This document shows, in pieces, positions 22,055 through 33,471 of a stretch of 64,000 nt of DNA. The DNA lies in the NCBI RefSeq assembly GCF_027942865.1, contig NC_134526.1:2906470-2970469 (forward strand), in the 5' to 3' direction. Every line of letters starts with the position of its first letter. The first letter of the stretch is position 1. The DNA comes from Odontesthes bonariensis (lineage: Eukaryota > Chordata > Actinopteri > Atheriniformes > Atherinopsidae). The position numbers and the translations under genes were made by a program. Under the pieces are notes generated by a model that searched no databases, had not been told where the DNA came from, and worked only from the letters and a program-made list of their open reading frames with translations.

Positions 22055-22930
22055 CCTGAGGGGCTGAGAGTGACCCCGCCTGGGACCACAGAGGGGCGGG
22101 AGGAGGGCGACGGAGCCCGGGGAGAAGCGCTCCAAAGCGGCTCCAAAAACACAGCCTGAGGCCTGCGGCGCGGCTCTCTGCCCGCTCGGGTTATTCAGTG
22201 GAAAAATGTGATGACACCGGACGATGCTCAGATTAAATAAACTTAACACTTCTTGGCCGTTTCGCTGCTATAAATTATGACTTTGCGTGAAAATCTGTTG
22301 GCGACAAAACAGGCTCTGACGTGGATGATTTTTGTAGATGCGACAAAATGGTTGGTATCATGCTTTCAAGGTGCATTTTTAATACAATTTGCTTATGTCT
22401 ACTGTCGTAAAAAATTAGTGAATTGCATGCAAAGTAGAGATAATTTTAATTCGGATGAGCAGTCGGACCGTGCCAATCATGTTCAGCGGCTGTTCGGGAG
22501 TCATTTATTCTCGGTAGCTCCGTGAAGGCCGCGGCGGCGGGATCCAAGCCTCGGCGTTGCGTACAGCTCGTCCCTTCACTAGAGGGCTCCCGGTCGGCCG
22601 CGGTCCGTGGCTCCGCCTCGGTGTTTCGATCGGCAGGATGACATCTTTCTCTTTTTTTTTTTTCAAACTCCCTCCCTCCCTCTCTGTCTTTCTTCCTTTT
22701 CTTTTTTTTTTTATCTCCTCTTCGCCCCCTCTGTCCCTCTCTGCTTTAAAGGGAAAGTATTTGGTGCCGTCCCAGTCGCCCCCGCCGCCGCCGACAAATA
22801 ATGAAATCCGACATTTACACCATCAGCGCGGCCGTTAAATCCCTCCGCTCAGCCGTTACAGAAATATCCGCCGCCGCCCGTCACGAACCCACACGGCCGA
22901 ACGGTCCGGACCGCGTTCGCCAAACTCTTC
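22055..22930 (-). promoter_or_regulatory. maz: maz promoter and 5' UTR region
   Basis: GC-rich, CpG-rich sequence upstream of the maz start, without an evident TATA box. A plus-strand ctccctccctccctctc run (22669-22685) reads as repeated GGGAGGG on the gene strand, the GA-box motif MAZ itself binds. A long pyrimidine tract (22645-22730) surrounds it. The region 22550-22920 has the highest CpG density here, so transcription probably starts within it. Confidence 0.55.
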
Positions 22931-24900
22931 GATAAAATGGTGTCGGGTTTAGCTAAAACAAGGCTTTATCCCCCGAGCATCTTAAAGGTAACGATTCGCG
23001 CAAGTGCAACAGCTGGATCTAACCTCCATTACACATGACGTCCATCCCCGAAAGGCCGGCACGGAGCCGCCCGCAAGACTCCATTTAAAAAATTTCGGAT
23101 TTTAGGATTTCTCCTTCGTCTGCATGATTTGATGCACGAAAACGGCTTTTTACCATTTGATACAAAGCAACCATATATCCGGCTTACATGGAAAAAAGAA
23201 AAAAAACATTTTATTCCTAAAAATGATACATGTCATCATGTGGTTCGTTTTAGACGTTTTTATGTTGGAATAAACACAAAATGAATTGACAAATAAATCA
23301 CATGTATGCTAAATTAGTCTACAAATGTGTCATTAAATGAACAGAGATGGAAAACGGCCAAAAAGAGAAACTAAATATCTGTTTGATACACAAAGTCCCT
23401 GAAATAAAACCAAATGGTCAAAGTACACAAAGAGATGCAAAATTATTTTAAAAATGTGCCAAAAATTTGCACCAAAATGGGACAATATCACTAATGATCA
23501 TGGTAAAAGCATTAAATTACCAACGTAAAGCTAATATTATATTAATTATACATAAACTACCGAATGAGACACAAATTTAGCTTAAAAGTGACTAAATGAT
23601 GTGAAACATTTGCATCTTTATGGGTCGTTTTGTGTTAAAACTGTTTATCTGAATTATTTTGAGCTGTAACACAATCACATGTAGATATTTTAAAAGTGAT
23701 GACGAAGTTAACTAATATTTACTTATAACAGTTTTAATGGCAATTAGAAGAAGAAACTACAGGAAGAAGCTATGGTAGCCCAGAGGTCCAAAACACCTCA
23801 AAGAAAGCAAAACAGTGGTTCGATCCTTCTTTTTAATCGAGGTTTTCCTCCTCAGACGTATAAAGGAGAGTTTTAAAGGTTATTTTAGGGCCGAGGAACC
23901 AGGTTGTTGAAGATAAAAATGCTTCAGATCAGAAAGAGGAAATTTCAGCTGAGCTCTTACTTTGGCGATCCGGAGACGTCCACAGAAACCTTCAGGGAAA
24001 AAGGTTGTTAACCGCTAAGTTAGCAGAAACTCCTGTTTTTACTTTCTTCAGCTCAGGACCAAACATGAGACATGAACTCACACTTTCATCTTTTCTTTAT
24101 TCTACAGCTTCTTTTTTTGATTTTTTACAGCAAATTCAAACACAAAATCCCTCCAAAATACTGAAATTTCTCTTAAATATAACTTTAAAGTTTGGCTTTT
24201 ATGTCCACATACAAACACATCTCAGCTTCATACATTCGAGGAGAAGAGCTCCATCAGACACACGGCTTTACGTCAGCAGCACAGACTGAATACTTGGTGC
24301 TCCTCAGGTGAGCTTTTACGCGACTAAAAGAGGAAAAACACGTTTTCTACCACAATTAAAAAACATTATAGGTCTTAAATAAGCGCCGCTGTCCATTCAC
24401 CGGTGCATCAACAGCAGAAATCTGAAAGTGAGCAGTAAAAAACAAACAAACACCAACAAAAAGTGGCTCGGATGCAGAACAAAAAGGGAATATTCAGGCA
24501 CACGCTCCCCTCAGAGTGCGTGTCGTGTTTCACACGAACCAGAAGGATGTCGTGGAAAACCATGAAAAAACGATCAAATCCAAAGGAATGAGGACCGAGC
24601 GCTCCGGATGGCGACACCGTTATTAAACAGGTGGTCCGGCTTTATTTCGGCCCGCCGCCTCAGGATTCTGCTGCCGAGAGTCGTCAGCGTGGGGACGAAA
24701 TAAAGCAGAATTCACCTTTAAAACCAGGTCGAATGGATCGTTTGAGCTTCTGGAAAAGAACTAAAGGAAGAAACTAAAGAAACTAAAGGAAGAAACTAAA
24801 GAAACTAAAGGCTGCGTGGCCACCTGGAGAACCGTTAAAAACCTTCAATAAAAGCTCCGATTTTACATCCTGCAGATTTAAGGATGAGACTGTGCAGAGG
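22931..24900. other. Intergenic between maz and cdipt, little recognised
   Basis: AT-rich DNA without exon-like structure. Near 23771-23850 a gtagcccagagg / ggttcgatcc pair could be a decayed tRNA-derived SINE head, but no body or tail is clear. Confidence 0.4.
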
Positions 24901-24913
24901 AGACCTTAAACAT

Positions 24914-25940
24914 GGCCGAGCAACGATCTGAGCAACGATCTGAGCAACGATCTGTGCAACGATCAGAGCAACGATCTGAGCAAGGATCAGAGCAACGATC
25001 TGAGCAACGATCAGAGCAACGATCAGAGCAACGATCTGAGCAACGATCAGAGCAAGGATCAGAGCAACGATCAGAGCAACGATCTGAGCAACGATCTGAG
25101 CAACGATCTGTGCAACGATCAGAGCAACGATCAGAGCAACGATCTGAGCAACGATCTGAGCAACGATCTGTGCAACGATCAGAGCAACGATCTGAGCAAC
25201 GATCAGAGCAAGGATCAGAGCAACGATCTGAGCAACGATCAGAGCAACGATCTGAGCAACGATCTGAGCAACGATCAGAGCAACGATCTGAGCAACGATC
25301 TGAGCAACGATCTGAGCAACGATCAGAGCAACGATCTGAGCAACGATCTGAGCAACGATCTGAGCAACGATCAGAGCAACGATCTGTCTGAGCAACGATC
25401 AGAGAAACGATCTGAGCAACGATCAGAGCAACGATCAGAGCAACGATCTGAGCAACGATCTGAGCAACGATCTGAGCAACGATCAGAGCAACGATCAGAG
25501 CAACGATCAGAGCAACGATCTGTGCAACGATCAGAGCAACGATCTGAGGAACGATCAGAGCAACGATCAGAGCAAGGATCTGAGCAACGATCAGAGCAAC
25601 GATCCGAGCAACGATCCGAGCAACGATCCGAGCAACGATCCGAGCAACGATCCGAGCAACGATCTGAGCAACGATCTGTGCAACGATCAGAGCAACGATC
25701 CGAGCAACGATCCGAGCAACGATCCGAGCAACGATCCGAGCAACGATCTGTGCAACGATCCGAGCAACGATCTGTGCAACGATCTGTGCAACGATCCGAG
25801 CAACGATCAGAGCAACGATCAGAGCAACGATCTGTGCAACGATCAGAGCAACGATCTGAGCAACGATCTGAGCAACGATCTGAGCAACGATCAGAGCAAC
25901 GATCCGAGCAACGATCCGAGCAACGATCTGTGCAAAGACG
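24914..25940. repeat. 12-bp minisatellite (gagcaacgatct)n
   Basis: About 85 units of gagcaacgat(c)(t/a/c) with GATCTG, GATCAG and GATCCG variants, so a GATC occurs every 12 bp. The period is a multiple of three and gives artefactual ORFs in every frame. It lies between the maz promoter and the cdipt 3' end. Confidence 0.95.
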
Positions 25941-26280
25941 GAGGAAGCTAAAACATCTGGGCCCAGATGTACAAAACACCTGAGTTTTCTCCTTAAACGT
26001 GACACTTCAGACTTAAATACTCGCCGTCAGGCTGTTATTACGTCACACACCGGCTGCTGTTCCTGATGTTTGGCTGCTTATTCCTGTAGTCTGTTGCTGT
26101 AACTCTTTAACTCTCCCCTCAGCCAATGGAAGCTCGTCCTGAGGACTCCCACCTGCACAGCTCGCAGCGGGCCGCTCACCTGCCCACACGGGAGGCTTCA
26201 GAACAGCCGATCCACCAGGAAGCTCCTGGTTTAGCTTTCATGGAGCCGTTATTAGCTTTAGCTTTAGCTTCATTCAGCCG

Positions 26281-26286
26281 TTTATT
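26281..26286 (-). other. Candidate cdipt polyadenylation signal
   Basis: Plus-strand tttatt (AATAAA on the gene strand) about 785 bp after the cdipt stop. If used, the 23-bp GC-box-like repeat would lie in the cdipt 3' UTR. Weak support. Confidence 0.3.
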
Positions 26287-26569
26287 TCCTGCTTTAAGCG
26301 ACAAGAAGAAAACATTTCACGTGTCAAACTGTTGATTCGCCTCAGCGGGCACCAAGATCAACTTAGACTCTGACTTATAGACGTGAAATCGCTGGTTAAT
26401 ACCAGAGGAAACATCTGGAAACATCTGGAAACATCTGGAAACATTGAACCATGAGCAGATCATCGACTCTGAGCTTTTTTCTGAGGTCGGTTGACGTTTA
26501 ATTCAGGAACAAAACTTTGGCTTCTATGATAAACTCTGAGAACATTCAGGTGTTTTGTGCAGCTGGGCC

Positions 26570-26818
26570 CTGGCGACCATAAGCCCCGCCCCCTGGCGAC
26601 CATAAGCCCCGCCCCCTGGCGACCATAAACCACGCCCCCTGTTGTCCATAAGCCCCGCCTCCTGGTGGCCATAAACCACGCCCCCTGGTGGCCATAAACC
26701 ACGCCCCCTGTTGTCCATAAGCCCCGCCCCCTGGTGGCCATAAACCACGCCCCCTGTTGTCCATAAGCCCCGCCTCCTGGTGGCCATAAGCCCCACCCCC
26801 CTTTCAACATAAACCCCG
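26570..26818. repeat. 23-bp GC-box-like tandem repeat
   Basis: About eleven units of the form cctggtggccataaaccacg plus ccc, alternating with ataagccccgccccc versions. Each unit holds a CCCCGCCCC or CCACGCCCC core of the kind bound by Sp/KLF factors. It is located 250-500 bp downstream of the cdipt stop codon. Confidence 0.9.
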
Positions 26819-27070
26819 CCCCCTCGGTTTAAATCTGGGGAAAGAAAAGCTGCCTCTGATAACCGTGTCAGTTCAACAACACCCCGTTTCTGTCTCTGTG
26901 GGACATAAATAAATAAAAACAGACCAGAAGCTCCGACTCCATCTTCCTGGTTTTGGAATATTCGGTGATATTTGGTCCTAAACCGTCTGACTTCAGCCTC
27001 CCGTTACCTCAGAGAACACAAACAAATAAAAGGTGTTGTGGATTCCCCTCCTCCTCCTCCTTCTGACCTC

Positions 27071-30000
27071 TCACTGCCTCTTAGCGGCGCTCTCCCGCTC
27101 GGCGGCGTCCATGGCGGCCATGTTCTGGGAGGCGGTGACGAGGTGCAGGGCGCTGATGCCGGACTTCAGCAGGCAGATGATCCCGCAGAGTCCCTGCAGC
27201 CAGTAGAGCCAGGCTGCAGCACAGACACACACCAGAGAAAGCTTTTACTCCACCGTCTGCTGGCTCTGAGCTTCAGATCAGCAACGTTTTACCTCATTTT
27301 TTCATCTTTACGGAAAAAACTGCAGCAGAATGAAAGCAGATACTCATCAAAATCTGACGCGTAAGCGCCTCAGACCTGATGACATCATCAGGTTGATGCA
27401 CCTAACGCAGAGATACTCAAGCTTTAACTGGCGGCTCGCACTCGCATAGTAGCTTATAACAATATGCTAACAATATATTTTTTCAAATAACACACAGCGA
27501 ATACTGCACAGTATTAAGTATTTTTATTAAGTTTGCATTTTTGTAGTATTAAGTATTTTTATTAAGTTTGCGTTTTTGTAGTATTAAGTATTTTTACTAA
27601 GTTTGCGTTTTTGTAGCATTAAGTATTTTTATTAACACATTGACTCCCAAGTCACGTAAAACTACGTTTTTACTGCCCATGCGTTGGCTCCCACATGGTA
27701 AAAATACGTTTTTACGTTTTTTTATGGATTCTGAATCTATACATTCTAATGCACATTCTGTGTGATTTTTGTAATTATGTGATGAACAGAACTGACATAG
27801 ATGGCAGTCAAAAACTGGTGTCATCATCTGGACATTTTGATCATTACGCCAATGGCTTTGCGTCAACTCAAGAACAATTTTGATAACGCTGCATTGATTG
27901 TTGTCCAATCGCACATGTCGGTTTCCAGAGGGTGGCGGTAAAGTAACATAAACAAACAACAAGAAGGAGAAGAAGACACGCGACAAGTCAGGAGGCGGTC
28001 TTATGAACAGGTTAGCTTAGCTTAGCTTTGCAACATGCGATCACGCTTGGAGGGAAAGGGAAGCCGATATCTCAGTTTGTTGTTGATTTTGGTGGATACC
28101 CGCCTTGGTTTAGCTAAGGATAGCTCGCTAATGGCGGCACCTAGAGACACGCAGTTTTGACCCACAAAGAGTTTAAAGTCTCAGCTTTCAAACGAGCCAT
28201 AACATGTTTCAGTGGCCCTATCACATAATATGCTGTGACTGTACAAAAAACGTAAAAAAAAATGGTTTAGAACGCTGGGATTCTACGACATAATTCTGTT
28301 AAAAACCGCCGGTAGTCAATGTGTTAAGTTTGCGTTTTTGTAGTATTAAGTATTTTTATTAAAGCAATACTATGTAACATTTCTACCTTAAAATAACAGC
28401 TTGAAAAAAATTGTGCGGCTAGAATGAGTTTTAATATTACGATCGGCCTGTCTCCTATGCCCTTCGGGGGTCTGAGTTGGAATAACTGCGCTATGTAACT
28501 TTGCTGGAGCGGCCCGGGAGCTGAGCGGAAGTACTTCGACTTGCTTTCTGGCACACCTACCGCAGAAACAAATAGACCCCTCTCACGCTCCCAGGTATAA
28601 GGCTAAGCTAGCGCAACATTGTCAGTACGATCATCATGGCAGAGGCACCGAAGAAACAGAAGAAGACGCTGACTGATGAAGCAAGGAAGAGAAAGAGAGA
28701 GGCCGACAAAGCAAGAGACCGGACTAGAGTTGCTCTCGGAACAGCCTGTAGGGGGAGCTCCATAATGGGCTTTTTGAGAAGTTACATAGTATTGCTTTAA
28801 GGCTTAATGGTGTTTCCTAAAGGGGGAACTGTTAAACCTGGCAACGCAGCCCGCTTAAACCACCTCAGACCGCAGAGCACGCTAGCTCCTTTAGCCAGCA
28901 CAAGATGCAGGCACAATGGATCGGTTTTTAATTAAAAAAAGAAAAAAAGGGCAAAAACCAGCACAAAAACCATGCTCATCCTGAATGTCTCACTATGATT
29001 ACAACAACAAACTACAAATACAACATGAAGAAAGTCGAGGACTCATCCCAGTATTAAGGCAAATGTGGTCTGAATTGAAAATGTATTAGCTGTGTTGTTT
29101 CTTTTTTGTGGGATGTTTTATATGTAGAAATGCATATTTGCAAAAAGGGGACTTTAGTATGTTGTGGTAAAAGTGGCTCTTCCCTTGATTTTGCTGCCAA
29201 TGTGGCTCTGGTGAAATAAATAGTGAGTATCGCTGGTTTAGGACCGCGTCTGGATCTCAAAATAAGAACGAAGAACCGAAAGACGGATCCTCTTCACAGG
29301 AACCGTCAGAAACAGGAAGGCACACAGATGTGGTGAAGAAGAACAGCTGATTCTGCTCTGAACCGATTCACACGTTTTAATTCGACCCCCCCGCCGCTGC
29401 TGAAGTTCCTCTGTGGGAGATCAGAGGCTTCAGATGACCTCATTATCCGATGACCTCATTATTAACCGGATCCTCTGAAAACGTGCTCCAGCTGCAAACA
29501 CCTTCCTGGTCGTCTCTTTTCGGACTCTCTGCGGACGTCAGAATCCACCACAAACCAGACAAAGGAGGAATTTAACCCATTAAATCCTTTTCCATGATAA
29601 TCCGCAGAGAGTCGGCCGGTTTGAGCTGAAACTGTTTAATGTGGTCAGAAGGCGGAGAAAAAAGCTGTGAATCCTCCTCTCACAGAACATTTCTGCACAT
29701 TTCTACAGGGAAACAGGAAGCAGGTGCAGAGATTCACTGAAACTAAGACGGTTTTAACAGAGTTTGGATGATTCTCGGGAGCCTGAAAGCCAATCCAACA
29801 GCTTCTGTGACAGATGCTGATGATGAACCCGTAAAAACAGACTCAGAAACAGAAGAAGAAGAAGAAGAAGAATGAACCCAAAACGAGCCCAAATTCTGAC
29901 TTTCTCTTCGTTAACCTGAAACTTTAAAAGTGGAAATCAGAGAAGGAACTTTTTGAGTCATGACACCTTTTTGCTGACTCACAGTTTAACTTTGCTGGCA

Positions 30001-33000
30001 GAGCCTTCAGTTATCAGGCGCCTCTCTGTGGATCTCCACAGTCGCCTCAGGCACGCTCAGGACGGGAGATTGGACTGAAGACAAGTTTCAGTGCAATCTG
30101 TTGGTTTCCTTAGCTGGGAAACTGTTTTTGAATTGGCTCTATATGAATGAATTGGATTATTTTGCAAATAATTATGATTACAATGAATTTAATTCCTATT
30201 GGCTTGAATTGGTCTTTATTATCTAAGTGCCTTGAGATGACATTTGTTGTATTTGGCGCTATATAAATAAAACTGAACTGAACTGAATGAGGAAGAGGAG
30301 GGTGAGGTCTTACGTGCCGGGTCCTGGATGTGGTGAAGGATGTAGAGCAGACAGAAGAAGAGCTCGTTCCCGGCGCACATCACGAACAGAACCGGCTGCA
30401 GGGAACACAGACCGCTTCAGTTTCTGCTCAACTTCACACAAACAGACTGACTGAGTTCGCTGCTCTGACCTTTGAGGTGTAGTAGATCCGGAGGATCGGG
30501 TTCCCGGACAGGTCGATGGTCTTGTGACTCGCTGATCCCTGTATGGTGGAGCTGAGGAAGACATCAACACCGATCAATAGAGATCAACACAGGAAGATGG
30601 AGCGACGTTCCACCTGAGGTGTAAACCAACGTGTTGAGATTTAGCCGCCGGGTCACCTGTGCAGGTGCAGCCAGTGGCTGGCGATGTCCAGACACATGCT
30701 GAGCTGGAACAGGAAGGTGTAGGAGGGGTAGATCAGCGACAGGTTGACCAGCAGACACATGGTGGCGCAGCGGTCCGTCAGCATGTCCATCATGGCGCCG
30801 AACTTAGTGGCTGAAGGAAGAGTTGGACAAAACACCCTGAATGCAGCGGCGTCAATTCAGCCACAGCTAAGGTACGGCAAAGGTCACTATGGTCACATGA
30901 CTACAGTATCAATCAATAAATATCTTTATGTATTTTATTTTATTTTGGATTTGATTTAGTTTTTTAATGTGTTTTTATCTGGCTGTACAGCACTTTGGAA
31001 ACCTTGTGTTTGTTTAAAATGTGCTATATAAATAAAGTGGATTGGATTGGAATAAATATACATGCCCAGCAAATAATCACCACAAAAGTCTGCTATGTTG
31101 CTTATCTGTGTGCAAATGCAGTCTCACTCACATAGCTGCTAACATAACAATGGACTCGTCTCCGTCTCCCTGTTAGCATTAGCATTAGCCTCGTTAAAAG
31201 CCTAAATCCCGCCTTCACTACCTGGTCCTCCTTCCTCTGCCGCTGGGGCAACATGGGACCCATCATCACCTGCCCTTTTTTTTTGGTGATAAATAAATCT
31301 AAAGTGTTCTGCTTTCTTTTCATATTTTACATTAATTAGCAAACAACAAATCCCGCTAATAACATCAGCTTTGACCTTCAGGCTCCGTCATCTTCGTGGG
31401 AGGGAGGGGGGAGACATACTACATTTCAAAAGGGAAGATGATACTTAGATCAATTAATTTTGTTGTTCAGAATTTCAGTTGTAGTTCATTTATATGTATT
31501 AAATAATAGAATAATCAATACAAAGTGACACAGAGTAATTCCATAAATTCATTTAAAAAAAAAGAAAAACGAACATTTCCATTTTCCCCCGGAGCCAAGG
31601 TGTGGCAGCTGCCTGAATGCGTTTCTCTTTCAGCTAAAACCCAAAAATACGGAACATAAACGAGACAAATTCAGTTAAAAATGTCTGACGCAGTGACAAC
31701 ACCGCCCCCCTCAGGCCAGACTGGGCACTGCGTCATCTAACCCGAACCCCACGTTGGTCGTTACAGATCACTGCTGCTAAACCGAGGCAGAGAGGTAAGG
31801 TTAAAGTTAGGTGGGGGTAAGGTGGGGGTGTGGAACGGCTGCAGATACGTACACTGGTTGAGCGCTCGTGCGGCGTGGCCGTCAAAGGCGTCGAGCAGAG
31901 CGCTGAGCAGGTAGCAGAAGACGGCCGGCCAGGGACAGCAGGGCATCAGGTAGAAGGAGAGGAGGGCCAGCACCACCCGGGCGTAGCCTGAACACACAGG
32001 GGCAAACGTTTTGTTTAGGTTCACTTCAGTACAAATCAAAACAACTTATGCCTCAGTTCAGAATGAATAATGAGGCAAAATGAGGTTTTCCTTTATTTCT
32101 TTGAGTTGTTTGAACTTCTGGAAAATCTAAATTTTACATCCTCAAATCAGAAAATGTTAAAGTGGTAATTCTGACACTTATTTGATCTAAATCAAATACA
32201 TCTAATGTGTAGTCACTTGATTATATGCATCTGTTTTATCACCTCCAACAAACAAATGAGGAATTTAGAGCGATTTTTAACGAGGAAGACAAATTAAATG
32301 TGATTTTTAAATGGTCCAAAATCAGCCTCCATGGCGGGATGAGTCTGAGGATCTGTCAACAAATGTTTGTCCACAAATGTGATTAAAAACATATTTCTGC
32401 CTCTAAAGTGCAGAATTTAACAGAGTTTAATGAGACAAAACAAGGAATATGCAAAGCAAATATAATTATTATTATTTCTGTTTAAATGTTTCATGGCATC
32501 ATAACTTTGTAAGATTTAGAGTTAAAATAAAACAAGTTGCTCTGAAGCTAAAGTTTGAACAAAACAACCTTTTTAACTCGAGAATAAATCAGCAAACCGG
32601 AATCATTCAAACACAATATTTCCTCGAGAATATTTTGCTTTTCATTTTGACCTTCAGGGCCACCGTAGAAATGGGTGAACCAAAACCTAATTAGGTCTAA
32701 AATAATTTTCTGACAGTTCTGGGACGCAATACTTAATTATTTTTAGCAAATCAAATCCTCCCCTGAGCAGTTCCAGCCAAATTTTAATCAACATTTACTG
32801 TTTTAGAAAGACCGAATCGAGGTAAAAATAAAAAAAATAAAATAAAACTTAGCTTGTTTTTATTTTAAAATCTTAGCTCGATTTGACCTCCGCACATCAA
32901 GAGTCTGGTAAGTCAAACTAAATGTAAAAATTCAACGTAATAAACCAGCTTTTCCCTTAATTTCGCCCTTTTTTGAATGAGGTTTGGTGTGAGCGCCTCT

Positions 33001-33092
33001 CGGCAGCAGCTAACGCTAAGCTAGCTGAAAGGAGACGGTTTAAACTCACCGATTAAATTGGGAACGAAGAAGAAAATATTTTCCTGCGACAT
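27071..33092 (-). CDS. cdipt: CDP-diacylglycerol-inositol 3-phosphatidyltransferase (PI synthase), complete CDS
   Basis: Coding exons (gene order): 33050-33092, 31853-31987, 30657-30810, 30470-30551, 30314-30395, 27071-27213. They sum to 639 nt, 212 aa plus stop; the human protein is 213 aa. The enzyme makes phosphatidylinositol from CDP-diacylglycerol and myo-inositol in the ER membrane, and so feeds all phosphoinositide signalling. The start is MSQENIFFFVPNLI. The CDP-alcohol phosphotransferase motif DG-x2-AR-x8-G-x3-D-x3-D is complete across exons 2-3 (DGHAARAL ... GAMMDMLTD). Hydrophobic segments LALLSFYLMPCC and ELFFCLLYIL fit transmembrane helices, and the end TASQNMAAMDAAER matches the family's cytosolic tail. 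The segment after the fifth exon (PWLYWLQGLCG) diverges most from human and is a little shorter. The ~3.1-kb last intron is packed with TTAA elements. Confidence 0.95.
27500..27632. repeat. Short tandem repeat in cdipt last intron
   Basis: Three to four copies of agtattaagtatttttatta plus agtttgcgtttttgt, continuing on the far side of an inserted TTAA element (28328-28360). Confidence 0.75.
27636..28323. mobile_element. TTAA-flanked element F
   Basis: A 688-bp non-coding insertion with inverted ends cacattgactccca and gtagtcaatgtg, flanked by TTAA at 27632-27635 and 28324-28327. The host tandem repeat resumes right after it, which proves insertion. Confidence 0.8.
28363..28796. mobile_element. 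TTAA-flanked element E
   Basis: A 434-bp insertion with perfect 16-bp inverted ends agcaatactatgtaac and gttacatagtattgct, between TTAA at 28359-28362 and 28797-28800. It lies 35 bp from element F in the cdipt last intron. It is non-coding. Confidence 0.9.
28801..30080 (-). other. cdipt last intron, remainder
   Basis: Mostly unique sequence. An A-rich patch (28930-28965) and a gaa run (29845-29870) are the only low-complexity stretches. No exon was recognised. Confidence 0.4.
30085..30290 (+). mobile_element. LINE/SINE 3' tail in cdipt intron
   Basis: The sequence ends ttggcgctatataaataaaa followed by ctgaactgaactgaa repeats. That is a common teleost retroposon tail with short terminal pentamer repeats. 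It ends about 20 bp from the cdipt fifth exon's 5' splice site. Confidence 0.6.
30905..31052 (+). mobile_element. LINE-type 3' tail in cdipt intron
   Basis: Contains ctggctgtacagcactttgg and a tgctatataaataaagtgga tail with ttggattgg repeats. Orientation is opposite to cdipt. Confidence 0.6.
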
Positions 33093-33330
33093 CCTGGAAG
33101 TCTGCGGCGGCTGTAGGCTCAAACACGGCGTCTCTGTGGGTCCGCTGCCAGCTGAAACCGGGGGGCCAAACTCCGCGAATGACAGCTGAATCAGTTTGGA
33201 GCGATGACTTCCGGCAGCGGATTTTAGAACCGGAAGCCACAAGTTGGGCACATCCGGTGCGCATTTTCAAAATAAATGCATAAACTTTAAACATGAACTT
33301 AGCAGTTAACATATTTTGTGAGTTCTTCAT
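33093..33330 (-). promoter_or_regulatory. cdipt: cdipt promoter with ETS-type sites
   Basis: Upstream of the cdipt ATG are three GGAA cores in the ETS context: acttccgg (33207-33214), accggaag (33229-33236) and catccgg (33251-33257). No TATA box is evident. Clustered ETS sites without TATA are typical of housekeeping promoters. The end of the taok2 transcript must lie close by. Confidence 0.5.
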
Positions 33331-33465
33331 ACACGTTTTGGGACATTTTAACAGGAAGAAAATATATAATTCTAAACTAATTTTAAATTAAAAAAAAGGA
33401 TAAAAACTGAGCTTTAACTGAACACAAAAAATAAAAACAAATGCACATTTGTTTGTTTTTTTCCT

Positions 33466-33471
33466 TTTATT
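33466..33471 (-). other. Candidate taok2 polyadenylation signal
   Basis: Plus-strand tttatt (AATAAA on the gene strand) just upstream of the cdipt promoter. It would give taok2 a ~3.8-kb 3' UTR. Other AATAAA-like hexamers occur in the AT-rich stretch 34850-35300, so the choice is uncertain. Confidence 0.3.

Noticed and set aside
22277..22525. 82-codon plus-strand ORF upstream of maz
   Set aside because: No recognisable domain, no splice or family support; it overlaps the maz promoter region.
24878..26005. ORFs of 150-375 codons on both strands
   Set aside because: Frames of the 12-bp array, low-complexity tetrapeptides on both strands.
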